Shown one piece after another: positions 27,577-36,203 of a stretch of DNA of 42,635 bases. Under the pieces are notes generated by a model. The model searched no databases. It was not told the DNA's origin and saw only the letters and a program-made list of their open reading frames with translations. Numbering within the stretch: the stretch's first letter is position 1; each line of letters starts with the position of its first letter. The DNA is taken from assembly GCA_023252215.1 (NCBI GenBank), contig JAHEXG010000007.1:1-42635 (forward strand), in the 5' to 3' direction. The translations under genes and the position numbers were made by a program. This DNA comes from Candidatus Altarchaeales archaeon. Lineage in GTDB: Archaea; Altiarchaeota; Altiarchaeia; IMC4; QMZM01.

Positions 27577-27601
27577 TAACGAAACGTTAACGTTTCCGTT
27601 A
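27577..27601. repeat. Near-perfect palindrome just past the restriction gene stop
   Basis: TAACGAAACGTTAACGTTTCCGTTA: self-complementary except for one unpaired base; contains a 16-bp perfect palindrome GAAACGTTAACGTTTC. Confidence 0.75.
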
Positions 27602-27608
27602 CGCTTCA

Positions 27609-28652
27609 TCAACACTTGAGCAGTTTTTTGAAGACATGCTTCAGGAAGTCCTCTCTTTCTTTTTCTCGAGTAAGAATAGAGGTGAGATTGTAATAGTGCT
27701 TTATTGTTTTGTCCTTCTTTACGCGATCCTCTACTTCTGAAGTTATACAGCTTGCCAAGAATATAGTTATAACACCCGGATTATGTCTTATTGCTTCTTC
27801 AAAGGATTTCTTTGCAGCGCCATACCGTTCCAACGCTCCGGCGGGATCGGTCCCACCTTTCACTTCAATGACTGCTATGGTTGACCCGTCTTTGTCAAGT
27901 AGGGAAATGTCGGGCTCGCTTGAAAAGAGAACTGAACGCTGGTTTTTTAGGTTGAATCCTTTGAACTCTCTGATGCGGTCTAATTGGTCTTCAGCAATCT
28001 CCTTGTCAAACGGTTCAACACTTGAATGATTGTCTCGGAGATGGAAGGCGGTTAATTTACACAGGTCTATCGCCTCATTAATTAAGAGTTTTTGAACGAC
28101 TTTCTCAGCCTCGTCTCCTATTGCATTTCTCCATGATCCGTCTATTTGAGCGCCGGTAGATGCAAACAAGAGACCTTTAATATGCTCATTATTCGGTTTT
28201 TCAAGTGCGCTTTCAATTATCAAGGAGATATGTTCGTTGAACAGTTTTGATAATTCTACAGCTTGTGTCTCGGATAGGTCTTTCTTTTCGCCGTTCTCAA
28301 AAATCATAGTGTGAACCCCGCTTAGATAGCTTACTGATTTTTGGGATAAAGCGGCGACGTTCCGATAATAAGCGGTTAAAACAGGATGTTCCCTTAACAA
28401 TCTTGGATGAGCGAAAACCTGTATAAGGCTTAGATCGGACTTCCGTATCTGTTCCAGGGCTTCTTTGGTTACTCCCCACTCATTGTACTTCGACCAATCA
28501 TACTCCTTTGAGAGAGGTATTAACTTTTGGATCGTCTCCGGAAATCCATAGGTGTTGTACTCATTCAACTTTCGATAAAAGAAAGTCGATCTTAATCGGT
28601 AATTAATCTTGTGTGCTTCGACAAGCAACTGTTTTCGTTCATCCGATTGCAT
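27609..28652 (-). CDS. Type II restriction endonuclease, PD-(D/E)xK (tentatively XcyI-like family)
   Basis: EPDISLLDKDGSTIAVIEVKGGTDPAGALERYGAAKKSFEEA has PD...ExK catalytic spacing; next to DNA methyltransferase. Family assignment tentative. Confidence 0.75.
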   Translation of the reverse strand: MQSDERKQLLVEAHKINYRLRSTFFYRKLNEYNTYGFPETIQKLIPLSKEYDWSKYNEWGVTKEALEQIRKSDLSLIQVFAHPRLLREHPVLTAYYRNVAALSQKSVSYLSGVHTMIFENGEKKDLSETQAVELSKLFNEHISLIIESALEKPNNEHIKGLLFASTGAQIDGSWRNAIGDEAEKVVQKLLINEAIDLCKLTAFHLRDNHSSVEPFDKEIAEDQLDRIREFKGFNLKNQRSVLFSSEPDISLLDKDGSTIAVIEVKGGTDPAGALERYGAAKKSFEEAIRHNPGVITIFLASCITSEVEDRVKKDKTIKHYYNLTSILTREKEREDFLKHVFKKLLKC

Positions 28653-28653
28653 T

Positions 28654-30084
28654 TTATTTTTCCCAGTAGTATACGCACTTGCGTACTTCCTGCCGCCCGT
28701 GTTTACCCATCTGTTGGCTGCTATTACCTTTACCCATTGGAAGTTTATAAATATTTTTAACCGTCAGCCCGCAGTTTGATGCGAATTCTGATAGTATCAG
28801 ATCAACAGGTACAACCTCCCCGGCATATCTTACATTATCGTTGACGTAATATATCCTGCCTCCTTTCTTTAGAACCCTTGCCATTTCCATAATGATAAAG
28901 GCATGCTCATAGAAGTAGTTCTTCACCATCCTATGTATACCGGGGTTGTTCAGATCGTTGCTTTCCTTATAGCTTTTAAGGATTCCTAAAACCTCCTGTA
29001 AAGCACTGTTTGAGTTGAAAATTTCCTCGGCTTTATTGAAGTCATTTAATCGGCCTTTTTCCTTGTATATCTTTTTCAGAAGATCAATTTTATCCTTGTT
29101 TTCGACCGTCGCCGATAACAAACTTTGCCTTAAATCTCTTATTCGGTCTTCATTTATCCCAAGATAAACCAGTTCAAGAGCATAGGTTCTGGTATAATCA
29201 TATCGATTACAATAAGGCGGTGACGATATCACTATATCAAAGGATTCATTTGGGATTTCAGGGAGTATTTCCAAGGATGATTCGGTCTTTAACTCAAGCT
29301 TTACATCCTTTCTCGGCTTAGTGCCAAAGAAACTCATGTTTCGCAGATCATTTACTATCTGATTCAGTTGAGAAAACAGAGCATCATCAAAAGAGTATAC
29401 CTCCCCTTTATCAAACTCTGCCTTGCTCTTTTCAGCTCGGGAATCCCACCTCAGACACTGACCATCCTTGCGAGTATAGCTTATTTTTTCAAGTATGCTG
29501 AAACATGCAAAACTAAATATCTGCCTTAGTTTCTCATCCTTTAGGTTCGCAATATAATTTAAAAATCCGTTAAGTTTTCGCTCATTAACGGTCGAAAATG
29601 CCTTTTCGGTTATCCTGATGTGTTTAAATGAATACTCCGAGTTAGTAGGAAATGTCTCAAAATTTACCTTTCTTAATTCTTTTATTCCATCAAGCAGATA
29701 TTCCAGATCGATTTTTTCCAGAGTTAATTTTGAGGTTAGAACAAAATTTCCAATAGGCATTATTTCAATACCTACAGAATCGTAGCCCAACTCTTTCGCA
29801 CTAAGCAATGTAGTACAAGAACCTGCAAAAGGGTCGAAAACCACTACCCCTTTCTTCTTTGGACACTCCTTTATAAAAAGCTTTACCATGTCAGAGGAAA
29901 AACCTTCTTTATAGCTAAACCAATTATAAATAGGTATCTTCTTGTTAGCTTGGAAACTTACCAACTGTCTATTTAGAGCTTGATTTACCGCAATTATCGG
30001 TTTATATTTCTTTTCCAGTTTATCCCGCTCAAGCTGTGTTTCCTGACCTACACTTCTGTTTGTCCCCATTAGCGCCGGTTCCAT
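28654..30084 (-). CDS. DNA methyltransferase (amino-MTase, TSPPY-type)
   Basis: Motif I VFDPFAGSCTTLLSAKELGYDSVGIEI, then ISSPPYCNRYDYTRTYALELVYLG (motif IV), and ARVLKKGGRIYYVNDNVRY. Confidence 0.9.
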   Translation of the reverse strand: MEPALMGTNRSVGQETQLERDKLEKKYKPIIAVNQALNRQLVSFQANKKIPIYNWFSYKEGFSSDMVKLFIKECPKKKGVVVFDPFAGSCTTLLSAKELGYDSVGIEIMPIGNFVLTSKLTLEKIDLEYLLDGIKELRKVNFETFPTNSEYSFKHIRITEKAFSTVNERKLNGFLNYIANLKDEKLRQIFSFACFSILEKISYTRKDGQCLRWDSRAEKSKAEFDKGEVYSFDDALFSQLNQIVNDLRNMSFFGTKPRKDVKLELKTESSLEILPEIPNESFDIVISSPPYCNRYDYTRTYALELVYLGINEDRIRDLRQSLLSATVENKDKIDLLKKIYKEKGRLNDFNKAEEIFNSNSALQEVLGILKSYKESNDLNNPGIHRMVKNYFYEHAFIIMEMARVLKKGGRIYYVNDNVRYAGEVVPVDLILSEFASNCGLTVKNIYKLPMGKGNSSQQMGKHGRQEVRKCVYYWEK

Positions 30085-30254
30085 GAAATTTTCTAACTAA
30101 TATAATAATATCAACTTATGACTTAAAGCAAAACCATAAGCCCATTTAGATTCGAGCAGATATTAATTAGGCAAGAGCGCAGGAAAACTAAAGAACCACA
30201 CTACGAGGGGGTTCGAACTTCTCGTCGCCTGCGGGCTCCTCGACCTTGCGGCCT

Positions 30255-30339
30255 GCTTAACCGGCTTTTTAACGGTTCGCTCCCTTCAGTAGCTCAGCCC
30301 ATGCCCCGACAGGGCATCGTAAAAAGCCATACGTTATAC
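30255..30339 (+). repeat. attC-like recombination site 2 (85 nt imperfect palindrome)
   Basis: R'' GCTTAAC (30255-30261, fits RYYYAAC), L'' GGCTTTTTAACG (30263-30274), L' CGTAAAAAGCC (30318-30328), R' GTTATAC (30333-30339). One extra A in L''; same spacers (1 and 4 nt) as site 1. Confidence 0.65.
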
Positions 30340-30471
30340 GCAATTCGAAAAACCCCCCGCCCCCTAGGGATATCTAGCCTGCGGAGAGGCTTAATTTGAG
30401 TTTAACCGTATTTTTATTCCTCCACATTATATACTACCTTGTAGGGAGGTTTATAGACGGTTTGTCATAGG

Positions 30472-32412
30472 ATGATAATGTTCACATCGTTATTCTATCT
30501 CGGAATATTTCTTTCGCTGCTCGGCTTCGTTCTGCCTCTGCTGCGGCTGGAAAACAATAGAAAAGCCCATAGGACGTTTTCGTATTCCCTTTCTATATTA
30601 TCCTCGGTTTCTTTTCTTGCATTCTCGGCCCTGGTTTTCCTGAAAAAAGGAGAATATTTGATCCCGGTGTACAGCAACGCGGGCCTGATCGATTTCACGT
30701 TCTACGTAGACCAACTATCCGCTTTCTTCATTGCCGTCATTTCCGTCGTTTCCCTGAGTTCTGCCGTTTATTCCTTCGGGTATGGGGAGCATCTTTCGCA
30801 TGAGAGGAGGAAGGATTATATGGCAAGCCTGTTGAACCTCTTTGCCTTGTCGATGGTCCTGGTTGTGGCGTCGTATAACACTCTTGAGTTCATCTTTTTC
30901 TGGGAACTGCTTTCCATGTCTTCGTTCCTATTCGTCCTCTTTGAGTATGGAAAGCCCGGAACCCGCAAGGCCGGCCTTTATTATTTTATCATGACCCAGT
31001 TGTCGACCATGTTCCTCCTCTTGGGCTTCTTTGGCATCTACGCAAATACCGGTTCCTTCAACATACAGCCTGTTACGTCGCTCCAGAATCTGACCCTTAT
31101 ATTCCTCTCGCTGTTCATCGGCTTCTCCATTAAAGCAGGCGTTGTCCCGTTCCACAAGTGGCTGCCTTACGCCCATCCTGCGGCGCCTTCGAACATTTCC
31201 GCCATGATGTCCGGGGTCATGTTAAAGGTCGCGATATACGGCCTCATGCGTTTTACGTTAACGGTGCTCCCGCAGGAGCGTTGGTGGGGCGTATTGATCC
31301 TTGTGGCCGGAACGGTTTCCGCGATCCTCGGAGTCATATACGCGCTGAAGGAGCACGACATAAAGAGATTGCTGGCGTACCACAGCATCGAGAACATTGG
31401 GATCATCCTCATCGGTTTCGGGTTGTATCTGATATATTCGGCGAACGATCTGAACGAGCTTGCGATCCTTGCGCTTGCCGCCGCATTGTTCCATACGCTG
31501 AATCATGCCTTGTTCAAGAGCCTGTTATTCCTTACCGCGGGTTCGGTTGTCAGCGCAACTGGGAAGCACAACATAGAGGAATACGGCGGGTTGATAAAGA
31601 CGATGCCTTATACTGCGGCCCTGTTCCTCATCGGCGCAGTCTCTATCTCCGGGCTTCCTCCCTTCAACGGTTTCGTCAGCGAACTGATGTTATTCCAGGC
31701 ATTTCTCGGTTCGTATCTCATCCAGGACCCGCTCCTAAAGTCCCTGGTGGTGTTGTGCCTCTCGGGGTTCGCATTGACAAGCGCGCTTGCCGCTGCCTGC
31801 TTCGTAAAAGCGTTCGGGATAACGTTCCTTGCAGTGCCAAGATCAGAGTCCGCACGCGATGCAAAGGAGGTCGGAAAGTGCATGATAGCGGGTGCAGTCA
31901 TACCCGCAGTACTGTGCATTGTTCTGGGTGTCTTTTCCCTGCAGATATTTTCCCTGATGGGGTACCGGACGGATCTGCCGGATATGCTCGTCATCGGCAT
32001 CATTATGTCGTTGTTCTATGCGATAACATACCTGGTCCTGAAGAATACGGCCGCAAACAAAGTACGAGCAGGCGAGACCTGGGGATGCGGCACTCCCCTC
32101 AGCAGCAGGACGGAATATACTGCTTCGGGTTTTTCCCAGCCGATAGTAAGGTTCTTTAAAGACATCTACCAGACCAGAGAAGTAAACGAGCGCAGATTCT
32201 ACGACAAACAAAACACGTTATTCAAGGAGGGCGCAGGAGAGATACATTTAATGAAGTTCTTCGAGGAAAAATTGTATGATCCGGTCGCAAGATCCATAAA
32301 TTATTTATCGATAAAGGTATCGGCGCTCGAAAACTGGAGCCTCGATACCTATGTACTATACGCATTCCTCGCAGTGCTCGCAACCGTCGCCTACGTGGGG
32401 TGGATAGCATGA
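30472..32412 (+). CDS. HyfB/NuoL-like membrane subunit, copy 2
   Basis: Same length (646 aa) and motifs as copy 1 (KAGVVPFHKWLPYAHPAAPSNISAMMSGVMLKVAIYGLMR). Confidence 0.9.
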   Translation: MIMFTSLFYLGIFLSLLGFVLPLLRLENNRKAHRTFSYSLSILSSVSFLAFSALVFLKKGEYLIPVYSNAGLIDFTFYVDQLSAFFIAVISVVSLSSAVYSFGYGEHLSHERRKDYMASLLNLFALSMVLVVASYNTLEFIFFWELLSMSSFLFVLFEYGKPGTRKAGLYYFIMTQLSTMFLLLGFFGIYANTGSFNIQPVTSLQNLTLIFLSLFIGFSIKAGVVPFHKWLPYAHPAAPSNISAMMSGVMLKVAIYGLMRFTLTVLPQERWWGVLILVAGTVSAILGVIYALKEHDIKRLLAYHSIENIGIILIGFGLYLIYSANDLNELAILALAAALFHTLNHALFKSLLFLTAGSVVSATGKHNIEEYGGLIKTMPYTAALFLIGAVSISGLPPFNGFVSELMLFQAFLGSYLIQDPLLKSLVVLCLSGFALTSALAAACFVKAFGITFLAVPRSESARDAKEVGKCMIAGAVIPAVLCIVLGVFSLQIFSLMGYRTDLPDMLVIGIIMSLFYAITYLVLKNTAANKVRAGETWGCGTPLSSRTEYTASGFSQPIVRFFKDIYQTREVNERRFYDKQNTLFKEGAGEIHLMKFFEEKLYDPVARSINYLSIKVSALENWSLDTYVLYAFLAVLATVAYVGWIA

Positions 32413-33350
32413 ACCCGGCCCAAGTCTTATGCATAGCGATTAATGCAGGGCTTATATTGGGTATCTCGCCTTTTTTCATGGGGCTCGTCAAAAAAACAAA
32501 AGCCCTCTGCCAGGGAAGACGTGGTCCGCCGCTCATGCAGCCATATTATAACCTGGCAAAATTATTGAAAAAAGAGAGGGTCTATTCCGGGAATTCGTCC
32601 GTTATCATGAAGGCAACGCCTTACATAAACATGGCGGCGATAACTGCGGCTGCCTTATTCATCCCTGTCGCCTGCATAACAACGCCCGCATACGGCCTTG
32701 GGAACATAATATTATTCCTATATCTGTTGGCGCTTGCAAAATTCTTCATGGCCCTCGCGGGACTGGATGCCGGCAGCACATTCGGAGGCATGTCTAGTTC
32801 CAGGGAGATGAGCATCTCGTCGATAATAGAGCCGATAACGATAGTTGTTTTCGCAGCTCTTGTGTACACGCTCCATACAGTGAACTTTTATGATATGTTC
32901 TCTCAAACAACGATCATGCAGCCATTCTTCCAGCCGGAGCTGCTGTTTATCTCGATCCCTTTATTCATCGTCCTGATAGTAGAGACTGCACGGGTGCCTG
33001 TCGACAATCCCGAAACGCACCTTGAGCTCACGATGGTCCACGAGGGTATGTTACTCGAATACTCTGGAAGGGATCTTGCGTTCATGGAATTTTCGAACTC
33101 GATAAAACAAACGCTTTTCATGGCGGTTTTGATAAATACCATCCTACCCTGGGGCCTCTCTGCGGAATTAACGGCTCCTGCCATCCTGTTCTCTGCTGCG
33201 GCCTTCCTTGTTAAAGGAGCGTTCCTCGCCGTATTGATGGGTTTGTTCGAATCCGCCCAGGCAAAAGTGAGGTTGTTCGCCCTGCCCAGTCTTTTTGCTC
33301 TGGCATTCTTCTTTTCCATACTGACGGTCTGCCTGGAGGTGTTCTCATGA
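32400..33350 (+). CDS. HyfC/NuoH-like membrane subunit, copy 2
   Basis: QGRRGPPLMQPYYNLAKLLKKERVYS and VETARVPVDNPETHLELTMVHEGMLLEY. Confidence 0.93.
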   Translation: MDSMNPAQVLCIAINAGLILGISPFFMGLVKKTKALCQGRRGPPLMQPYYNLAKLLKKERVYSGNSSVIMKATPYINMAAITAAALFIPVACITTPAYGLGNIILFLYLLALAKFFMALAGLDAGSTFGGMSSSREMSISSIIEPITIVVFAALVYTLHTVNFYDMFSQTTIMQPFFQPELLFISIPLFIVLIVETARVPVDNPETHLELTMVHEGMLLEYSGRDLAFMEFSNSIKQTLFMAVLINTILPWGLSAELTAPAILFSAAAFLVKGAFLAVLMGLFESAQAKVRLFALPSLFALAFFFSILTVCLEVFS

Positions 33351-34036
33351 TAGACGCAATTCCCATCCCCGGAATAATCCAGGCCATCCTGGTCCTTATC
33401 ATGATAACCGGCGCGTTGATAGTTACAAGAAAAGACCTGTTATCTCTTCTCTCCATGTACAGGCTGCAGTCTCTGCTCCTCATGTTCCTGGCCCTGGTAT
33501 TATACGCGGAAAGCGGAAACTACGTCCTCCTGCAGATGGCGGTTCTTACGCTTGCAAGCAAGGTCCTTTTGATACCTTACATCATAAGGAGGATGCAGAA
33601 GGAGATAAACATCTCGAAGGACATAAGCTTCCATTATATCTCCCCGGCTTACTCGTTATTCATCACCGTAGCGCTCATATTCTTTTCGTATTATTCCCTC
33701 TCAAAGACGCTCAACGAGCTTACGGACAACAAATTATTCTATCTCGGAGCCGTGTTCGGCATATCCCTGGCCCTGATGGGGATGATGGTGACGTTCAGCA
33801 GGAAGAAGATAGTCACGAAGACCATCGGCTACCTGATGATGGAGAACGGCGCATTGATATTTTCCATCTTCATAACCGAGCTTCCGTTCCTCATCGAGGT
33901 ACTCATAATAATAGACCTCGTGATACTCGTCCTGCTCGCGGCGATACTCGCAGTAGGGATGGACTCCTCCATCGAGGAATTCCAGGCAAAGCTCGAAAGG
34001 ATAAAGCACCCTGCAAGGAACGGGGGGACTCACTAA
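33347..34036 (+). CDS. HyfE-like membrane subunit, copy 2
   Basis: Parallels copy 1: ITGALIVTRKDLLSLLSMYRLQSLLL and MGMMVTFSRKKIVTKTIGYLMMENGALIFSIFI. Confidence 0.87.
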   Translation: MIDAIPIPGIIQAILVLIMITGALIVTRKDLLSLLSMYRLQSLLLMFLALVLYAESGNYVLLQMAVLTLASKVLLIPYIIRRMQKEINISKDISFHYISPAYSLFITVALIFFSYYSLSKTLNELTDNKLFYLGAVFGISLALMGMMVTFSRKKIVTKTIGYLMMENGALIFSIFITELPFLIEVLIIIDLVILVLLAAILAVGMDSSIEEFQAKLERIKHPARNGGTH

Positions 34037-34037
34037 G

Positions 34038-35498
34038 ATGGCGCTCATAGAATACGCATTGTTCGCGTTGGCGGTGATCTGCCTCACGGCATTGACAAAG
34101 TCCCACAGGCTGATGAGCGTATTATCGCTTATCCATGTCCTGTCCTGTTTCCTTCTGATATATTCGGTCCTATCAACGCCTGTTTTCCCGAAATACTATA
34201 TCGACGAAAACTTTATGATAGACTACCTGAGCGTCTACGAGATACTGATAGCATCAACGGTTTTCCTGCTTGTCGTCATTTACCGAAAAGACTACCTGGA
34301 AAACCTGCTGGCACGGGGGTTCTTAAACAAAAATAATCTGGCACTCGTCTATGCCGCGATGAATTCGCTGCTATTAGTCATCATATTGTCGTTTTCATCC
34401 AACAACCTTGCACTGCTCTGGATATTCGCAGAGCTGACTACGTTATTTTCAGCCCTCATGATAGCGGTCATGAATTCGCAGAAGAACATAGACGCGGCAT
34501 TAAAATACGTGTTCATTAGTTCGACTGTGATGGTGTTCACATTCATAGGCCTGGTGCTGCTGTTCACGGAAACTGAAAAAACCCTCGGCGCAGGCACCCT
34601 TAACTGGAGTGCATTGATGGAGAATGCAAAAAACCTGGACCCGCACGTCCTCATCACAGCATACGCATTCATCTTCCTGGGATTCGCGGCCAAAGCGGGG
34701 ATAGCGCCGTTCCACACGGCCCTGCCGCATGCATACTCCAAGGCGCCTTCGTCTGTGAGCACGGTACTGTCGGCAGTAGTGCTCAACATAGGATTATTCG
34801 CAATACTGAGGATATACTCGATAATGCGGGAGACTGGTTCGGCGGCGGCAGCCTCGAACATACTCTTATTCTACGGGATGCTGAGCATCGTCATAGGCTC
34901 GCTTAGCATGCTGCATCAGAAGAATACAAGAAAATTAATAGCATTCTCAAGCGTGGAAAACAGCGGCCTCATGCTCATAGGGATAGGCATAAGCACCCCG
35001 GCGGCGCTGTTCTGGGTGCTGCTACATACGCTCGCATATTCTCTGACGAAAGCCTCCCTCTTCCTGTCAACGGGGATACTGCACAATCAATACCTCAGCA
35101 ACAAAGTAGAGAACATAAAAGCCGCCTTACAGGTCCAGCCCTTCGCATCTGCGGCGCTGATCATCGGGACCGCGGCGATAATCGGGATACCTCCCTTCCT
35201 GCCGTTCACGACAAAATTCTCTATCCTCGCAGAGATCGCAAAATATTCTGTCTTCCTGCTCATACCGGTGCTCGGATTCATACTCATCACGTACGCGGGT
35301 TTCGCCGTGGTACTGACCGAGGCATTCACCAGAGATTCAGAAGAGGAAAAACCCGGGGACCTGAAGAAATACCGCGCGCCCCTTGGATTGAAGGCGCCTA
35401 TAGTGCTCCTATTGCTCGTTATACTGTTCCTGGGGCTCTATACGCCAAAGGAATTGATCGACCTGATCTGGAATATAACGAGAACGCTGTATAGGTAG
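34038..35498 (+). CDS. HyfF/NuoN-like membrane subunit, copy 2
   Basis: AKAGIAPFHTALPHAYSKAPSSVSTVLSAVVLN, HQKNTRKLIAFSSVENSGLMLIG. Confidence 0.9.
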   Translation: MALIEYALFALAVICLTALTKSHRLMSVLSLIHVLSCFLLIYSVLSTPVFPKYYIDENFMIDYLSVYEILIASTVFLLVVIYRKDYLENLLARGFLNKNNLALVYAAMNSLLLVIILSFSSNNLALLWIFAELTTLFSALMIAVMNSQKNIDAALKYVFISSTVMVFTFIGLVLLFTETEKTLGAGTLNWSALMENAKNLDPHVLITAYAFIFLGFAAKAGIAPFHTALPHAYSKAPSSVSTVLSAVVLNIGLFAILRIYSIMRETGSAAAASNILLFYGMLSIVIGSLSMLHQKNTRKLIAFSSVENSGLMLIGIGISTPAALFWVLLHTLAYSLTKASLFLSTGILHNQYLSNKVENIKAALQVQPFASAALIIGTAAIIGIPPFLPFTTKFSILAEIAKYSVFLLIPVLGFILITYAGFAVVLTEAFTRDSEEEKPGDLKKYRAPLGLKAPIVLLLLVILFLGLYTPKELIDLIWNITRTLYR

Positions 35499-35528
35499 AA
35501 GCGATCAGGGCATGTGCTAAAGAGGGGG

Positions 35529-36137
35529 TTATAAGAGCGCCTCCAGTCTCTTATTCACTTCGTCCCAGTTAACGATGTTCCAGAAGTTCTCTACATACTT
35601 TGCGCGGTCGTTCTTGTAGTCAACGTAGTATGCGTGTTCCCAGACGTCGAGGACCATCAGGACCGGCCTGCGGGGATTGACGTTGACGTGGTGTTTTTCG
35701 ACCTGCATTATAATAGGCCTGCCGGTATCAAGGCAATAGGTAAGCACGGCCCACCCCGATCCTTCGGTCTTTACCGCGGCCTGTGTGAATTCTTTCCTGA
35801 AGCGGTCAAAGCTTCCGAATTCTCCGTCGATAGCCTCGGCGATCTTTGCAGTGGGCTTGTTTGCGGTTTTTGGAGGTGAGAGGTTATTCCAGAACATCGA
35901 ATGAAGCCTGTTTCCGGCCGTGTTATAGGTCAGTTGCTTTGCAAGAGTGCCCCAGTCCAGGTCCGTATTATCTTTCCTCGCCTTGTCCAGAGACTCTAGC
36001 AGGGCGTTTGCGCCGTTAACATATGCTGCATGGTGTTTGTCGTGGTGGAGGCGCAGCTGCTCCTCGGAAAACACTGGCTTCAGGGCGTCATATGCATAGG
36101 GTAAGTCGGGCAGGGAATATAATCTGTTTTTGTCCAT
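35529..36137 (-). CDS. Superoxide dismutase (Fe/Mn family)
   Basis: LHHDKHHAAYVNGAN, NRLHSMFWNNL, VLDVWEHAYYVDYKNDRAKYVENFWNIVNW. Confidence 0.95.
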   Translation of the reverse strand: MDKNRLYSLPDLPYAYDALKPVFSEEQLRLHHDKHHAAYVNGANALLESLDKARKDNTDLDWGTLAKQLTYNTAGNRLHSMFWNNLSPPKTANKPTAKIAEAIDGEFGSFDRFRKEFTQAAVKTEGSGWAVLTYCLDTGRPIIMQVEKHHVNVNPRRPVLMVLDVWEHAYYVDYKNDRAKYVENFWNIVNWDEVNKRLEALL

Positions 36138-36203
36138 GTTTTATCGCCTCGCAATATATTTACGCAGGAGAAACTATAAGACCCATATTTGCCTTTGGCG
36201 CTA

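Noticed and set aside
30201-30230. tRNA-like T-arm sequence GGGGGTTCGAACTTCTCG
   Set aside because: Contains GGTTCGAAC, but no acceptor, D or anticodon arms could be found around it; most likely chance or a remnant near the attC-like site.
31158-32159. 333-aa plus-strand ORF inside hyfB copy 2
   Set aside because: Alternate frame of a clearly conserved gene; Arg/His/Cys-rich composition with no domain.
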